Assembly (NCBI RefSeq): GCF_018390735.1
Contig: NZ_JAHBCL010000011.1
Span: 62,001 to 126,000, forward strand
Direction of reading: 5' to 3'
Length of the DNA stretch: 64,000 nt
DNA from: Fusibacter paucivorans
GTDB lineage: Bacteria > Bacillota > Clostridia > Peptostreptococcales > Acidaminobacteraceae
How positions within the stretch are numbered: position 1 is the first letter of the stretch; each line of letters starts with the position of its first letter. Positions 8,814 to 15,475 of this stretch are shown here, one piece after another. Both the position numbers and the translations under genes were made by a program. The notes beneath the pieces were generated by a model. That model was not told where the DNA came from, did not search any database, and saw only the letters and a program-made list of their open reading frames with translations.

Positions 8814-10379
8814 ATGCATAAATTGAATTTGAATTTTGATAAAGTAGCGGAAGCGCGCAGCGCGGCAAAGAATATTGCAGTTCAGACGCAGGCATTTATT
8901 GATGGGCATTCGACAGTAACTACAGAGCGAACCATTGTAAGGCTCTTAGGCGTCGATGGCATTGATGTTTTTGAGAGGCCACTGCCGAATGCCGTGGTAG
9001 AGGATATATTGCAAGGCGGCGGTATTGCAGATGGGGCGGCCTATTGGCTCGGCAATGCCATGTATCTCCGTGGTGAAAGTGCACAGACTATTGCAGAAGC
9101 TGTTGCAGAGGGCACACTGCATTTAACGGCGCTTCCAAAAACATCACCTGAAAAAATCTATGCGTTTTTGGAACCCTATGTGATTGAAGCTGTTGAACGC
9201 ATTCGCAATAGACGCATTGAACGCGAAAAGTTGATTGAGACACTGGGCGAAGGGTCAAAGCCCTATTTATATGTAATCGTTGCAACGGGTAATATTTATG
9301 AAGATATGCTGCAGGCACAGGCAGCAGCCAGACAAGGTGCTGACATCATTGCCGTTATTCGAACGACAGCTCAAAGTCTTTTGGACTATGTGCCTTATGG
9401 TGCAACGACAGAGGGATTTGGCGGCACTTATGCGACGCAGGAAAACTTTAAACTGATGCGAAAGGCACTGGATGAAGTTGGCGAAGAAGTGCATCGATAT
9501 ATCCGTCTCTGTAATTACTGTTCCGGTTTATGCATGCCTGAAATTGCAGCGATGGGCGCTTTAGAGCGACTGGATGTCATGCTCAACGATGCACTCTACG
9601 GCATTTTATTCCGCGATATCAATATGCAGCGAACACTAGTCGATCAATTCTTCTCAAGGGTGATCAACGGTTTTGCAGGCATTATTATCAACACGGGCGA
9701 AGATAACTACCTGACGACGTCAGATGCCATTGAAGAAGCGCATACGGTACTTGCATCGCAATTTATCAATGAACAGTTTGCACTGCTGGCAGGGCTCCCA
9801 CCGGCACAAATGGGACTGGGACACGCTTTTGAAATGAATCCCGATGTGGAAGACGGTTTTTTGATGGAACTTGCGCAGGCACAAATGGCGCGTGAAATTT
9901 TCCCAGAGGCGCCGCTTAAATATATGCCGCCAACCAAATATATGACGGGCGATATTTTCAAGGGGCATATCCAGGATGCAATGTTCAATATGGCTTCGAT
10001 TATGACGGGACAGGGCATACAACTGCTGGGAATGCTCACAGAAGCCATTCATACACCACTGCTTCACGATCGTGCACTCTCAATTGCCAATGCAAAATAC
10101 ATTTTTAACAACATGCGCCATATATCAGAAGAAATTGAATTTAAACCGGGCGGCAGAATACAGTCGAGAGCCAATCTCGTCTTAGATGAAGCGACTAATC
10201 TGCTGAAAGAAATTGAAGGCATGGGCATTATCGAAACCATTGAACAGGGGAAATTTGCCGATGTCACCCGAAAACGGGATGGCGGCAAGGGATTGGAAGG
10301 CGTTTTTGAAAAATCGTCATCTTATGATAACCCCTTTATCAAACATATGCTGCAAACCGAAAAGGAGGCGAGATCATGA
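8814..10379 (+). CDS. kamD: Lysine 5,6-aminomutase alpha subunit
   Basis: Large catalytic subunit of the adenosylcobalamin- and PLP-dependent D-lysine/beta-lysine 5,6-aminomutase, which moves the terminal amino group of beta-lysine to C5 to give 3,5-diaminohexanoate. 521 residues, the usual length, with a TIM-barrel core; recognisable segments include PYLYVIVATGNIYEDMLQAQ, PYGATTEGFGGTYATQENF, YCSGLCMPEIAAMGALE and LPPAQMGLGHAFEMNPDVE. ATG 8814 is preceded by AAGGAGGGGCGG. Stop overlaps the start of kamE by 4 bases, as expected for a stoichiometric complex. Confidence 0.95.
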   Translation: MHKLNLNFDKVAEARSAAKNIAVQTQAFIDGHSTVTTERTIVRLLGVDGIDVFERPLPNAVVEDILQGGGIADGAAYWLGNAMYLRGESAQTIAEAVAEGTLHLTALPKTSPEKIYAFLEPYVIEAVERIRNRRIEREKLIETLGEGSKPYLYVIVATGNIYEDMLQAQAAARQGADIIAVIRTTAQSLLDYVPYGATTEGFGGTYATQENFKLMRKALDEVGEEVHRYIRLCNYCSGLCMPEIAAMGALERLDVMLNDALYGILFRDINMQRTLVDQFFSRVINGFAGIIINTGEDNYLTTSDAIEEAHTVLASQFINEQFALLAGLPPAQMGLGHAFEMNPDVEDGFLMELAQAQMAREIFPEAPLKYMPPTKYMTGDIFKGHIQDAMFNMASIMTGQGIQLLGMLTEAIHTPLLHDRALSIANAKYIFNNMRHISEEIEFKPGGRIQSRANLVLDEATNLLKEIEGMGIIETIEQGKFADVTRKRDGGKGLEGVFEKSSSYDNPFIKHMLQTEKEARS

Positions 10380-11146
10380 AAGCTAATCAGGAAACGACCA
10401 TTATCAAACCCTACGGTGATACGCTGAACGACGGTATGATGCAGTTGAGCTTTACGCTGCCAATTCCCATTTCAGAAACGGCTAAGGAGGCAGCGCGTCA
10501 AATGGCTGACCAAATGGGCCTCGATGAAGCGCAAGTGGTTCACGCCAGTGATCTCGGCGTCGGCTACACGTTTTTTGTCGTCTATGGACGCTGTCGGTAT
10601 ACAGTGGATTTGTCGACAATTAAAGTTTCAAAAGTAACGGAAAAATCAATGACACACGATGAAGTGGAAGATTTTATTGCCGATCATTTAAAGCGCACTG
10701 TTACCATTGTCGGTGCCTGTACGGGAACGGATGCGCATACCGTGGGGATTGATGCCATTATGAATATGAAGGGATTTGACGGGCACTATGGTTTAGAGCG
10801 CTATAAGGGGATTAATGCGATCAACCTCGGTGCACAGGTTCCCAATGAAGTGCTGATCGCCAAAGCGGTTGAATCGAATGCTGATGCTATTCTCGTCTCT
10901 CAGATTGTCACGCAGAAGGACGTGCATATTCCAAACTTGACACAACTGATAGAATTGCTGGAAACGGAGGGCCTGCGTGATAAAATCATCGTTTGCGCAG
11001 GTGGACCTAGAATATCCAATGAACTTGCCAAAGAGCTCGGTTATGATGCAGGTTTCGGCAGCGGTACTTTTGCAGAAGATGTTGCAACATTTGTTGTCGA
11101 GAAAATGGCATCGATAGGAGACGTGTCCGGTGATGCCGCACGTTAG
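10376..11146 (+). CDS. kamE: Lysine 5,6-aminomutase beta (B12-binding) subunit
   Basis: Small subunit carrying the cobalamin-binding domain. The base-on/histidine-ligand motif DxHxxG is D119-A-H121-T-V-G124; K132 in MKGFDGHYGLERY corresponds to the lysine that forms the internal aldimine with PLP in the open form of characterised enzymes. Further Rossmann-like B12 segments are NLGAQVPNEVLIAKAVE and DAILVSQIV. 256 residues, full length. ATG overlaps the TGA of kamD; a ribosome site AAAGGAGG lies in the kamD end. Last gene of the operon before a promoter-terminator leader and the cobalt transporter. Confidence 0.95.
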   Translation: MKANQETTIIKPYGDTLNDGMMQLSFTLPIPISETAKEAARQMADQMGLDEAQVVHASDLGVGYTFFVVYGRCRYTVDLSTIKVSKVTEKSMTHDEVEDFIADHLKRTVTIVGACTGTDAHTVGIDAIMNMKGFDGHYGLERYKGINAINLGAQVPNEVLIAKAVESNADAILVSQIVTQKDVHIPNLTQLIELLETEGLRDKIIVCAGGPRISNELAKELGYDAGFGSGTFAEDVATFVVEKMASIGDVSGDAAR

Positions 11147-11165
11147 GCGGAATACCCAGAAAGCA

Positions 11166-11194
11166 TTGTAACAAAGGCGTTTCTGTGCTATAGT
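11166..11194 (+). promoter_or_regulatory. Predicted sigma-A promoter between kamE and cbiM
   Basis: TTGTAA (11166-11171) and TATAGT (11189-11194) are separated by 17 bases. A start near 11201 would make a short leader that runs directly into the terminator at 11245. Confidence 0.5.
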
Positions 11195-11200
11195 ATGTTA

Positions 11201-11280
11201 AGAATCGGAGCCACGAAGGCTTCAAAGTGCTAACGCCAAAAATACCCCACGAAGGGTTTAACTTTCGTGGGGTTTTATTT
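11201..11280 (+). ncRNA. Short structured leader or small RNA ending in a terminator, upstream of cbiM
   Basis: About 80 bases between the promoter at 11166 and the cobalt-transporter operon. A first hairpin pairs GAGCC with GGCTT around ACGAA (about 11209-11221); the second is the terminator at 11245-11272. Both hairpins carry the same nine-base word CCACGAAGG (11211-11219 and 11247-11255). The layout is that of an attenuator or metal/cofactor riboswitch in front of a cobalt importer, but I see none of the conserved cobalamin or NiCo riboswitch cores, and a plain operon terminator for kamE is an alternative. Confidence 0.4.
11245..11280 (+). terminator. Rho-independent terminator between kamE and cbiM
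   Basis: CCCCACGAA (11245-11253) pairs with TTCGTGGGG (11264-11272), ten-base loop, followed by TTTTATTTT. It either ends the kam operon or regulates read-through into cbiM. Confidence 0.85.
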
Positions 11281-11346
11281 TAACCATATAACGCAAATAC
11301 TATTCATAATGATAAAGCAATAATGATAAAACAAAGGAGAATACGG

Positions 11347-12309
11347 ATGCATATATCGGATGCATTGATATCACCCGCTGTCGGGGCGGCTTTCTGGGGC
11401 GTTTCCCTTGCGGCGGCAGCTTATGCCGTCAAAAAAGTAGATCTTCAGACAAATAGTGAAAAACTGCCGCTGGCAGGTGTGATGGGCGCTTTTACCTTTG
11501 CGGCGCAAATGATTAATTTTACCATTCCGGGAACTGGCGCCAGCGGACATTTGGGCGGCGGTCTCCTTTTGGCAATTCTCCTTGGACCTCATTTGGGATA
11601 TTTGACCATGATGAGTCTGCTGCTGATCCAGGCGCTTTTTTTTGGCGACGGCGGCTTAATTGCCTATGGCGCCAATGTTTTTAATATGGGTATTTTAACC
11701 TGTTACGTGATCTACCCGCTGGTTTATAAAGTACTGAAAAACCGTATGGGGAAACTTGCAATTGTATTTTCTGCTGTTGCAGGCTTAGGCCTGGGTGCAT
11801 TTGCCGTAGCGGTGGAAACCTCGCTTTCAGGCGTTGTTGCCTTGCCGTTTACCTTGTTTGCCGGTGTGATGGTGCCGATCCACTTGGTGATTGGTCTTGT
11901 TGAAGGTGGGATTACCTTGGCGGTGGTTAACTATCTCAGACGCTTTATTCCGGAAAAACTGGCACAGATGGAGACAGACGCAGAAACGGCATTTGCACCG
12001 CGAAAAGCTATGGTGAGCATTGGCGGACTAGCGGCTGCAATAGCAGGGGGATTGGCTTATTATGCTTCCGCTAACCCGGACGGTTTAGAGTGGTCGGTAC
12101 TGAAAGTCGCCAAGACGATACCTGAAAAGGCGATACATCCGGCTGGCGAGGCGATCCAGAATGTGATGAGCATTTTCAGCGATTATCAAATGGCGGGCAT
12201 GGAAAATGCGCGTATAAGTGTCGGTTTGGCAGGCCTTATCGGCAGCGTGTTGACGCTGCTGCTCGTTATGCTCGTCGTCAAATCCGCAGAGAGGTTAAAG
12301 CAGCGATGA
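11347..12309 (+). CDS. cbiM: Cobalt ECF transporter substrate-binding protein CbiM with C-terminal PDGLE (CbiN-like) domain
   Basis: Integral membrane S-component that binds cobalt ions outside the cell. The start is placed at ATG 11347, because CbiM proteins begin MHISD and the N-terminal amine and His2 are metal ligands; AAGGAG precedes it, and an upstream in-frame start at 11323 would bury them. About seven hydrophobic helices follow (SAVGLGLGAFAV-type repeats; ASGHLGGGLLLAILLGPHLG). The last third has the PDGLE motif (NPDGLEWS), a helix, and a tail, replacing a separate CbiN protein. 320 residues. Its stop overlaps cbiQ. Placement next to the B12-dependent KamDE fits cobalt supply for cobalamin. 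Confidence 0.92.
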   Translation: MHISDALISPAVGAAFWGVSLAAAAYAVKKVDLQTNSEKLPLAGVMGAFTFAAQMINFTIPGTGASGHLGGGLLLAILLGPHLGYLTMMSLLLIQALFFGDGGLIAYGANVFNMGILTCYVIYPLVYKVLKNRMGKLAIVFSAVAGLGLGAFAVAVETSLSGVVALPFTLFAGVMVPIHLVIGLVEGGITLAVVNYLRRFIPEKLAQMETDAETAFAPRKAMVSIGGLAAAIAGGLAYYASANPDGLEWSVLKVAKTIPEKAIHPAGEAIQNVMSIFSDYQMAGMENARISVGLAGLIGSVLTLLLVMLVVKSAERLKQR

Positions 12310-13022
12310 TCTTTAAAGGCATTTTGAATCGTTTTAGACGGGTACATCCCGGCATTCGACTGATATTAATGGTGATATGGCTGATTGCCGTCGTGCAGAC
12401 AAAGCCCGAGCATTTGCACTATCTGATATTCTGGATGTTTCTTCAGCTGCCGCATATGTCGGTGGAGCCTAAGAAATGGGGACGGCAAATGCTAATGGCA
12501 GAGCCGTTTCTCCTGTTTGTCGGCTTATCGTATCTCTTTGTCTACCGTGCGCCGGCAACGTATTATCATTTGACACTGCCAGAAGGTATTTGGGCGTTTA
12601 TTGCCCTGCTCGTAAGGGGAAATTTGGCTGTGATGGGCATCACAGCTTTTGTGAATGCCATTTCAATGGAAGGACTTGCTGATGGCATGCGGTGGTTAAA
12701 AGTGCCGGAAACTTTTGTGCTCATTATGATGCAAACCTATCGGTACATCGGACTAATGGTTCAAAAAGTGCATCAAATGACGACGGCATACCGCTTGAGA
12801 AGCGGCGGCAAAACCGGGGTGCATTTGGATGCGTGGGGATCATTTCCCGGGCAGCTCTTGCTGTTGTCTCTCAAGCAGGCTGAGGCAACGCATGAAGCGA
12901 TGATGTTGAGAGGCTATAACCCTGCTGCAAGTTATGTTGGTATTTCAAAAGTTCAGATTTCAGATTTAACCGATGCAATTGTCTGGCTGCTGCTTTTTGC
13001 AGCGGTGCCTTTCGTGCTATAA
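12306..13022 (+). CDS. cbiQ: Cobalt ECF transporter transmembrane protein CbiQ
   Basis: T-component that couples CbiM to the ATPase. 238 residues with five or so hydrophobic helices (LILMVIWLIAVV, YLIFWMFLQLP, IWAFIALLVRGNLAVMGITA and a C-terminal one) and the cytoplasmic coupling helix motif EAMMLRGYN near residue 200, the A-x-x-x-R-G signature that docks into the ATPase groove. ATGA overlap with cbiM. Followed by a 221-base gap before cbiO that shows no convincing gene, unusual for a transporter whose subunits are needed in fixed ratio. Confidence 0.9.
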   Translation: MIFKGILNRFRRVHPGIRLILMVIWLIAVVQTKPEHLHYLIFWMFLQLPHMSVEPKKWGRQMLMAEPFLLFVGLSYLFVYRAPATYYHLTLPEGIWAFIALLVRGNLAVMGITAFVNAISMEGLADGMRWLKVPETFVLIMMQTYRYIGLMVQKVHQMTTAYRLRSGGKTGVHLDAWGSFPGQLLLLSLKQAEATHEAMMLRGYNPAASYVGISKVQISDLTDAIVWLLLFAAVPFVL

Positions 13023-13243
13023 TGGAACCATCTGATGCTGCCGAAGGGTAAACGTAAGGATACGATACAATTGCCGAAAATCAGAGAACTGATGAGAGCA
13101 GACATAATAGATCTACAAGTGGCATGGCCAGAACACGAAAACGGAATAAACAGCGTATAACGAAACAACAGATCAAGTACAAATGAAAAGAAGAAAAATA
13201 AAAAGAAATAAAAAGAATAGATAAAGAATAGACAGGAGACTGA

Positions 13244-13942
13244 ATGTCAGTCATTAAATGTGAGGATTTATCCTTTGCCTATGGTACGCAAAGGGTTTTA
13301 GAAGGCGTTAGCTTTCATATTGAAAAGGGTGAAAAAATTGGCATTATTGGCCTTAACGGGTCTGGAAAATCGACGCTGCTTCGGTTGATGATCGGTTTAT
13401 TAAAAGCAGAAAGCGGTACGATGCATGTTTTGGGAATGCCTGTACAGCGTAAAAATCTTAAAGCACTGCACAGACGTGTTGGTTATGTCTTTCAGAATGT
13501 GGACGAGCAGCTCTTTATGCCGACTGTTTACGACGATATTGCTTTTGGCTTAAAGGGTATTTTGCCAGTTGATAAAGTCAGTGAAAGTGTTGAGGCGATT
13601 CTGAAACGTTTTCATATCATGCATCTGCGTGATAAAGCGCCCTTTCAGCTTTCGGGCGGCGAAAAACGCGCCGTTGCCATTGCCACCGTTATGGTGATGG
13701 CACCGGAAATCGTCCTGATGGATGAACCCACGGAAGGGCTTGATGCCCGTATGCGACGTAAAATGACAGCATTTGTCAAGGCATCGCCTGAGACATTTGT
13801 GATCAGTTCACACGACAGCACTTTTATCCGTGATATTTGTGATCGCGTCATCGTCTTAAAGGCGGGACACTTGATTCGCATTGACACACCGGAAGTGCTT
13901 TTTGACGATTTCGATTTTCTCGAAGCCAATGAATTAATTTAA
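13244..13942 (+). CDS. cbiO: Cobalt ECF transporter ATP-binding protein CbiO
   Basis: ATPase that powers the CbiMQ transporter. Walker A GLNGSGKST (residues 36-44), Q-loop YVFQNVDEQLF, signature LSGGEKR (136-142), Walker B IVLMDEP with D160 and E161, and switch histidine in ISSHD. 232 residues, single domain. ATG 13244 follows CAGGAG. The QNVDEQLF string after the Q-loop is typical of ECF-type ATPases of the CbiO group. A single CbiO (probably a homodimer) fits group I ECF transporters. Confidence 0.93.
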   Translation: MSVIKCEDLSFAYGTQRVLEGVSFHIEKGEKIGIIGLNGSGKSTLLRLMIGLLKAESGTMHVLGMPVQRKNLKALHRRVGYVFQNVDEQLFMPTVYDDIAFGLKGILPVDKVSESVEAILKRFHIMHLRDKAPFQLSGGEKRAVAIATVMVMAPEIVLMDEPTEGLDARMRRKMTAFVKASPETFVISSHDSTFIRDICDRVIVLKAGHLIRIDTPEVLFDDFDFLEANELI

Positions 13943-14076
13943 CGATGATTATTTAAATGCATATAAGGGCAGTTCAAGAAACGGCAGCAATTCATGACAG
14001 AAGGACTGTAAATCAGGGGACATGTCATAAATTAGGTTAAATGCAGGATGAAAGTGTTGTGGATGAGGAGGAGAAT

Positions 14077-14481
14077 ATGAAAATTGCAGTGATAGACGGC
14101 CAAGGCGGCGGCATTGGCAAAGCCATAATTGAAAGAATAAAAGCGCGTTGTCCCGAACATGAAGTCATTGCGCTTGGCACAAATGCACTGGCGTCATCGG
14201 CGATGCTGAGAGCCGGCGCAGACAGCTGTGCAACAGGCGAAAATGCGATTTGCTATAATGTCGGCGAGGTTTCACTTATCCTCGGCACCATGGGAATTCT
14301 CGTTCCAAATGCAATGCTGGGTGAATTATCACCGGCGATGGCAGCGGCTATTGGTGCTGCTAAAGCTCGTAAAATACTTATTCCGTATCAAAAGTGCAAT
14401 GTGTTTGTCGTAGGGACTGACAAGGGGACGCTTCAGGCGCAAATTGAGGAGATGGTGGAAAAAATTATTTCGACTGTCTAA
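14077..14481 (+). CDS. DUF3842 family protein
   Basis: A 134-residue protein that begins with a Rossmann-like nucleotide loop (MKIAVIDGQGGGIGKAIIE) and continues with GTNALASSAMLRAGAD, a cysteine pair (DSCATGENAICYNV) and IGAAKARKILIPYQKCNVFVVGT. This matches the DUF3842 family of anaerobes, function unknown. An upstream in-frame ATG at 14041 is rejected because GAGGAGGAG lies just before 14077. It follows cbiO by 134 bases and may be in the same transcript; a link with cobalt or cobalamin is inference only. Confidence 0.75.
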   Translation: MKIAVIDGQGGGIGKAIIERIKARCPEHEVIALGTNALASSAMLRAGADSCATGENAICYNVGEVSLILGTMGILVPNAMLGELSPAMAAAIGAAKARKILIPYQKCNVFVVGTDKGTLQAQIEEMVEKIISTV

Positions 14482-14530
14482 CTTAACATTTTATTCACAA
14501 ATAGTACATACTGTATACACAACTGAATTT

Positions 14531-14734
14531 TATACTGAATGCATGTTAAGACATTAATCTTAACACCCCCAAAAAACCCCAAATAAACCCAAACATTATT
14601 AACCCCAAACAAAACCCCAAATTATGAATTCCGAGTGGGTTCCCCCAAGTATCCCACTCGTGCAATTCCCCCTTAAAAAATATTAACCATATTTTTTACT
14701 TCTAGTCCGTAACTAGAAGTTTTTTATTTTTTTG
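14531..14734 (+). ncRNA. Candidate C-rich small RNA A
   Basis: A -10-like TATACT (14531-14536) would start RNA near 14543. Immediately downstream is a 5' hairpin GTTAAG/CTTAAC (14545-14564), then five runs of three to five C spaced by A-rich linkers (14566-14570, 14577-14580, 14588-14590, 14603-14606, 14615-14618). Next is an 8-bp hairpin CGAGTGGG/CCCACTCG (14632-14639 with 14653-14660) with five C in its 13-base loop, another C5 run (14668-14672), and a terminator: CTTCTAGT/ACTAGAAG (14699-14719) plus T-tract to 14734. No coding frame of note. C-runs exposed in loops or single strands are the mark of RNAs that bind G-rich ribosome sites. The -35 is poor; no expression data. Confidence 0.55.
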
Positions 14735-14770
14735 ATTAAAGGATATGATGGCATTATTGAAATTTTAAAG

Positions 14771-14806
14771 TTATCCTTTTGCAAAATTCTAAAATTATCC
14801 TTTTGC
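14771..14806 (+). repeat. 24-base-spaced direct repeat TTATCCTTTTGC
   Basis: TTATCCTTTTGC occurs at 14771-14782 and 14795-14806 in similar A/T-rich surroundings, so the repeat unit is about 24 bases. AAGGATAA, the reverse complement of its core, also occurs at 15187-15194 at the likely start of RNA C. It could be a tandem operator or a chance low-complexity duplication. Confidence 0.4.
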
Positions 14807-14884
14807 GACTTTTATCATTTTTAAGCAATAGCGATTGCCTTCTCAAGATGAGCATTTAATATTGTTTTGATGTATCAACGTGGG

Positions 14885-15007
14885 CATAAAAAAAGAAAGA
14901 CCTTTTCAGGTCTTTTCTTAGGGGGGAAATTAGAAATTTTTCAGCGTATAAACGGGGGGGCGTTTATAGCGCATAACTGCTTGATATCTAACATTATTCA
15001 TTGGGGG
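14885..15007 (-). ncRNA. Candidate C-rich small RNA B (minus strand)
   Basis: Read on the minus strand: a C5 run (15007-15003), then an 8-bp hairpin TATAAACG/CGTTTATA (14968-14961 with 14954-14947) whose loop is six C, a C6 run (14926-14921), then a terminator with AAAGACCT / GAAA tetraloop / AGGTCTTT (14915-14896) and C-T7. The T-tract is on the minus strand only, which fixes the direction. The 5' end and promoter are not clear. Same order of parts as RNAs A and C: C-loop hairpin, C-run, terminator. Confidence 0.55.
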
Positions 15008-15052
15008 ATTCATAATGTGTTTGTTAACATACTCCTATCATAAAGGAGAGAT

Positions 15053-15139
15053 ATGGCTAAACTATTTTTAAAATTTGAACAATCTGTTAACGGTTCCAAA
15101 TCGTTTGAAAAAGCTTTTTTAAAAAATAAAACTTCATGA
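15053..15139 (+). CDS. Possible 28-residue small protein
   Basis: ATG 15053 is preceded by AAAGGAGAG at a workable distance and opens a 28-codon frame ending TGA at 15139. The predicted peptide begins MAKLFLKFEQ and is basic (about six lysines) and amphipathic. It lies between candidate RNAs B and C with no known homologue that I recognise. The ribosome site is the main support; chance is a real alternative. Confidence 0.3.
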   Translation: MAKLFLKFEQSVNGSKSFEKAFLKNKTS

Positions 15140-15184
15140 AAAATATTTATAAAAAGACACACAAAAGACACATAGCTGTGCTAG

Positions 15185-15298
15185 TATAAGGATAACCTTT
15201 TAAGGCAACCCAAACATAATTTGCTGTGGAGAGACGCCCAAAACTCTCCACTCCCCGATTGTGAAACGCCATTTCCCAGATGGCGTTTTTTCTTTTTT
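15185..15298 (+). ncRNA. Candidate C-rich small RNA C
   Basis: A -10-like TATAAG (15185-15190) precedes CCC (15209-15211), an 8-bp perfect hairpin GTGGAGAG/CTCTCCAC (15226-15233 with 15244-15251) with CCC in its ten-base loop, a C4 run (15253-15256), and a terminator: ACGCCAT/ATGGCGT with CCC in the loop (15266-15286) followed by a T-rich tract. About 100 bases, no coding frame. No good -35 is visible. Shared architecture with A and B is the main support. Confidence 0.5.
15265..15298 (+). terminator. Rho-independent terminator of candidate RNA C
   Basis: Seven-base-pair G/C-rich stem with a short loop holding CCC, then TTTTTTCTTTTTT. It has no protein gene immediately upstream, which by itself implies a non-coding transcript; it also insulates fapA. 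Confidence 0.85.
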
Positions 15299-15475
15299 GC
15301 ATGCATTGCAATCACTGCATGTATCAAATCTACGCACATGATGTAATGACCTTACCCAGCTACCTTAGATAAAACCACATCAACATTTAACATCGAATTA
15401 ATCAGCGCCAAATAAAATGTTGTTAAAATACAACTATATACCTAAATTGTATCCTACTACAGACGGTGAGGCGCT

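Noticed and set aside
11166-11346. Cobalamin riboswitch upstream of cbiM
   Set aside because: I searched by eye for the B12 box and the GCCACTG core; only a loose GGAGCCACG similarity is present.
13036-13161. 41-codon frame between cbiQ and cbiO
   Set aside because: No ribosome site and no recognisable features; a chance frame.
14560-14625. CRISPR-like or telomere-like repeat of CCCCAAA units
   Set aside because: Unit spacing is irregular, there are no spacers of constant length and no cas genes; C-run RNA fits better.
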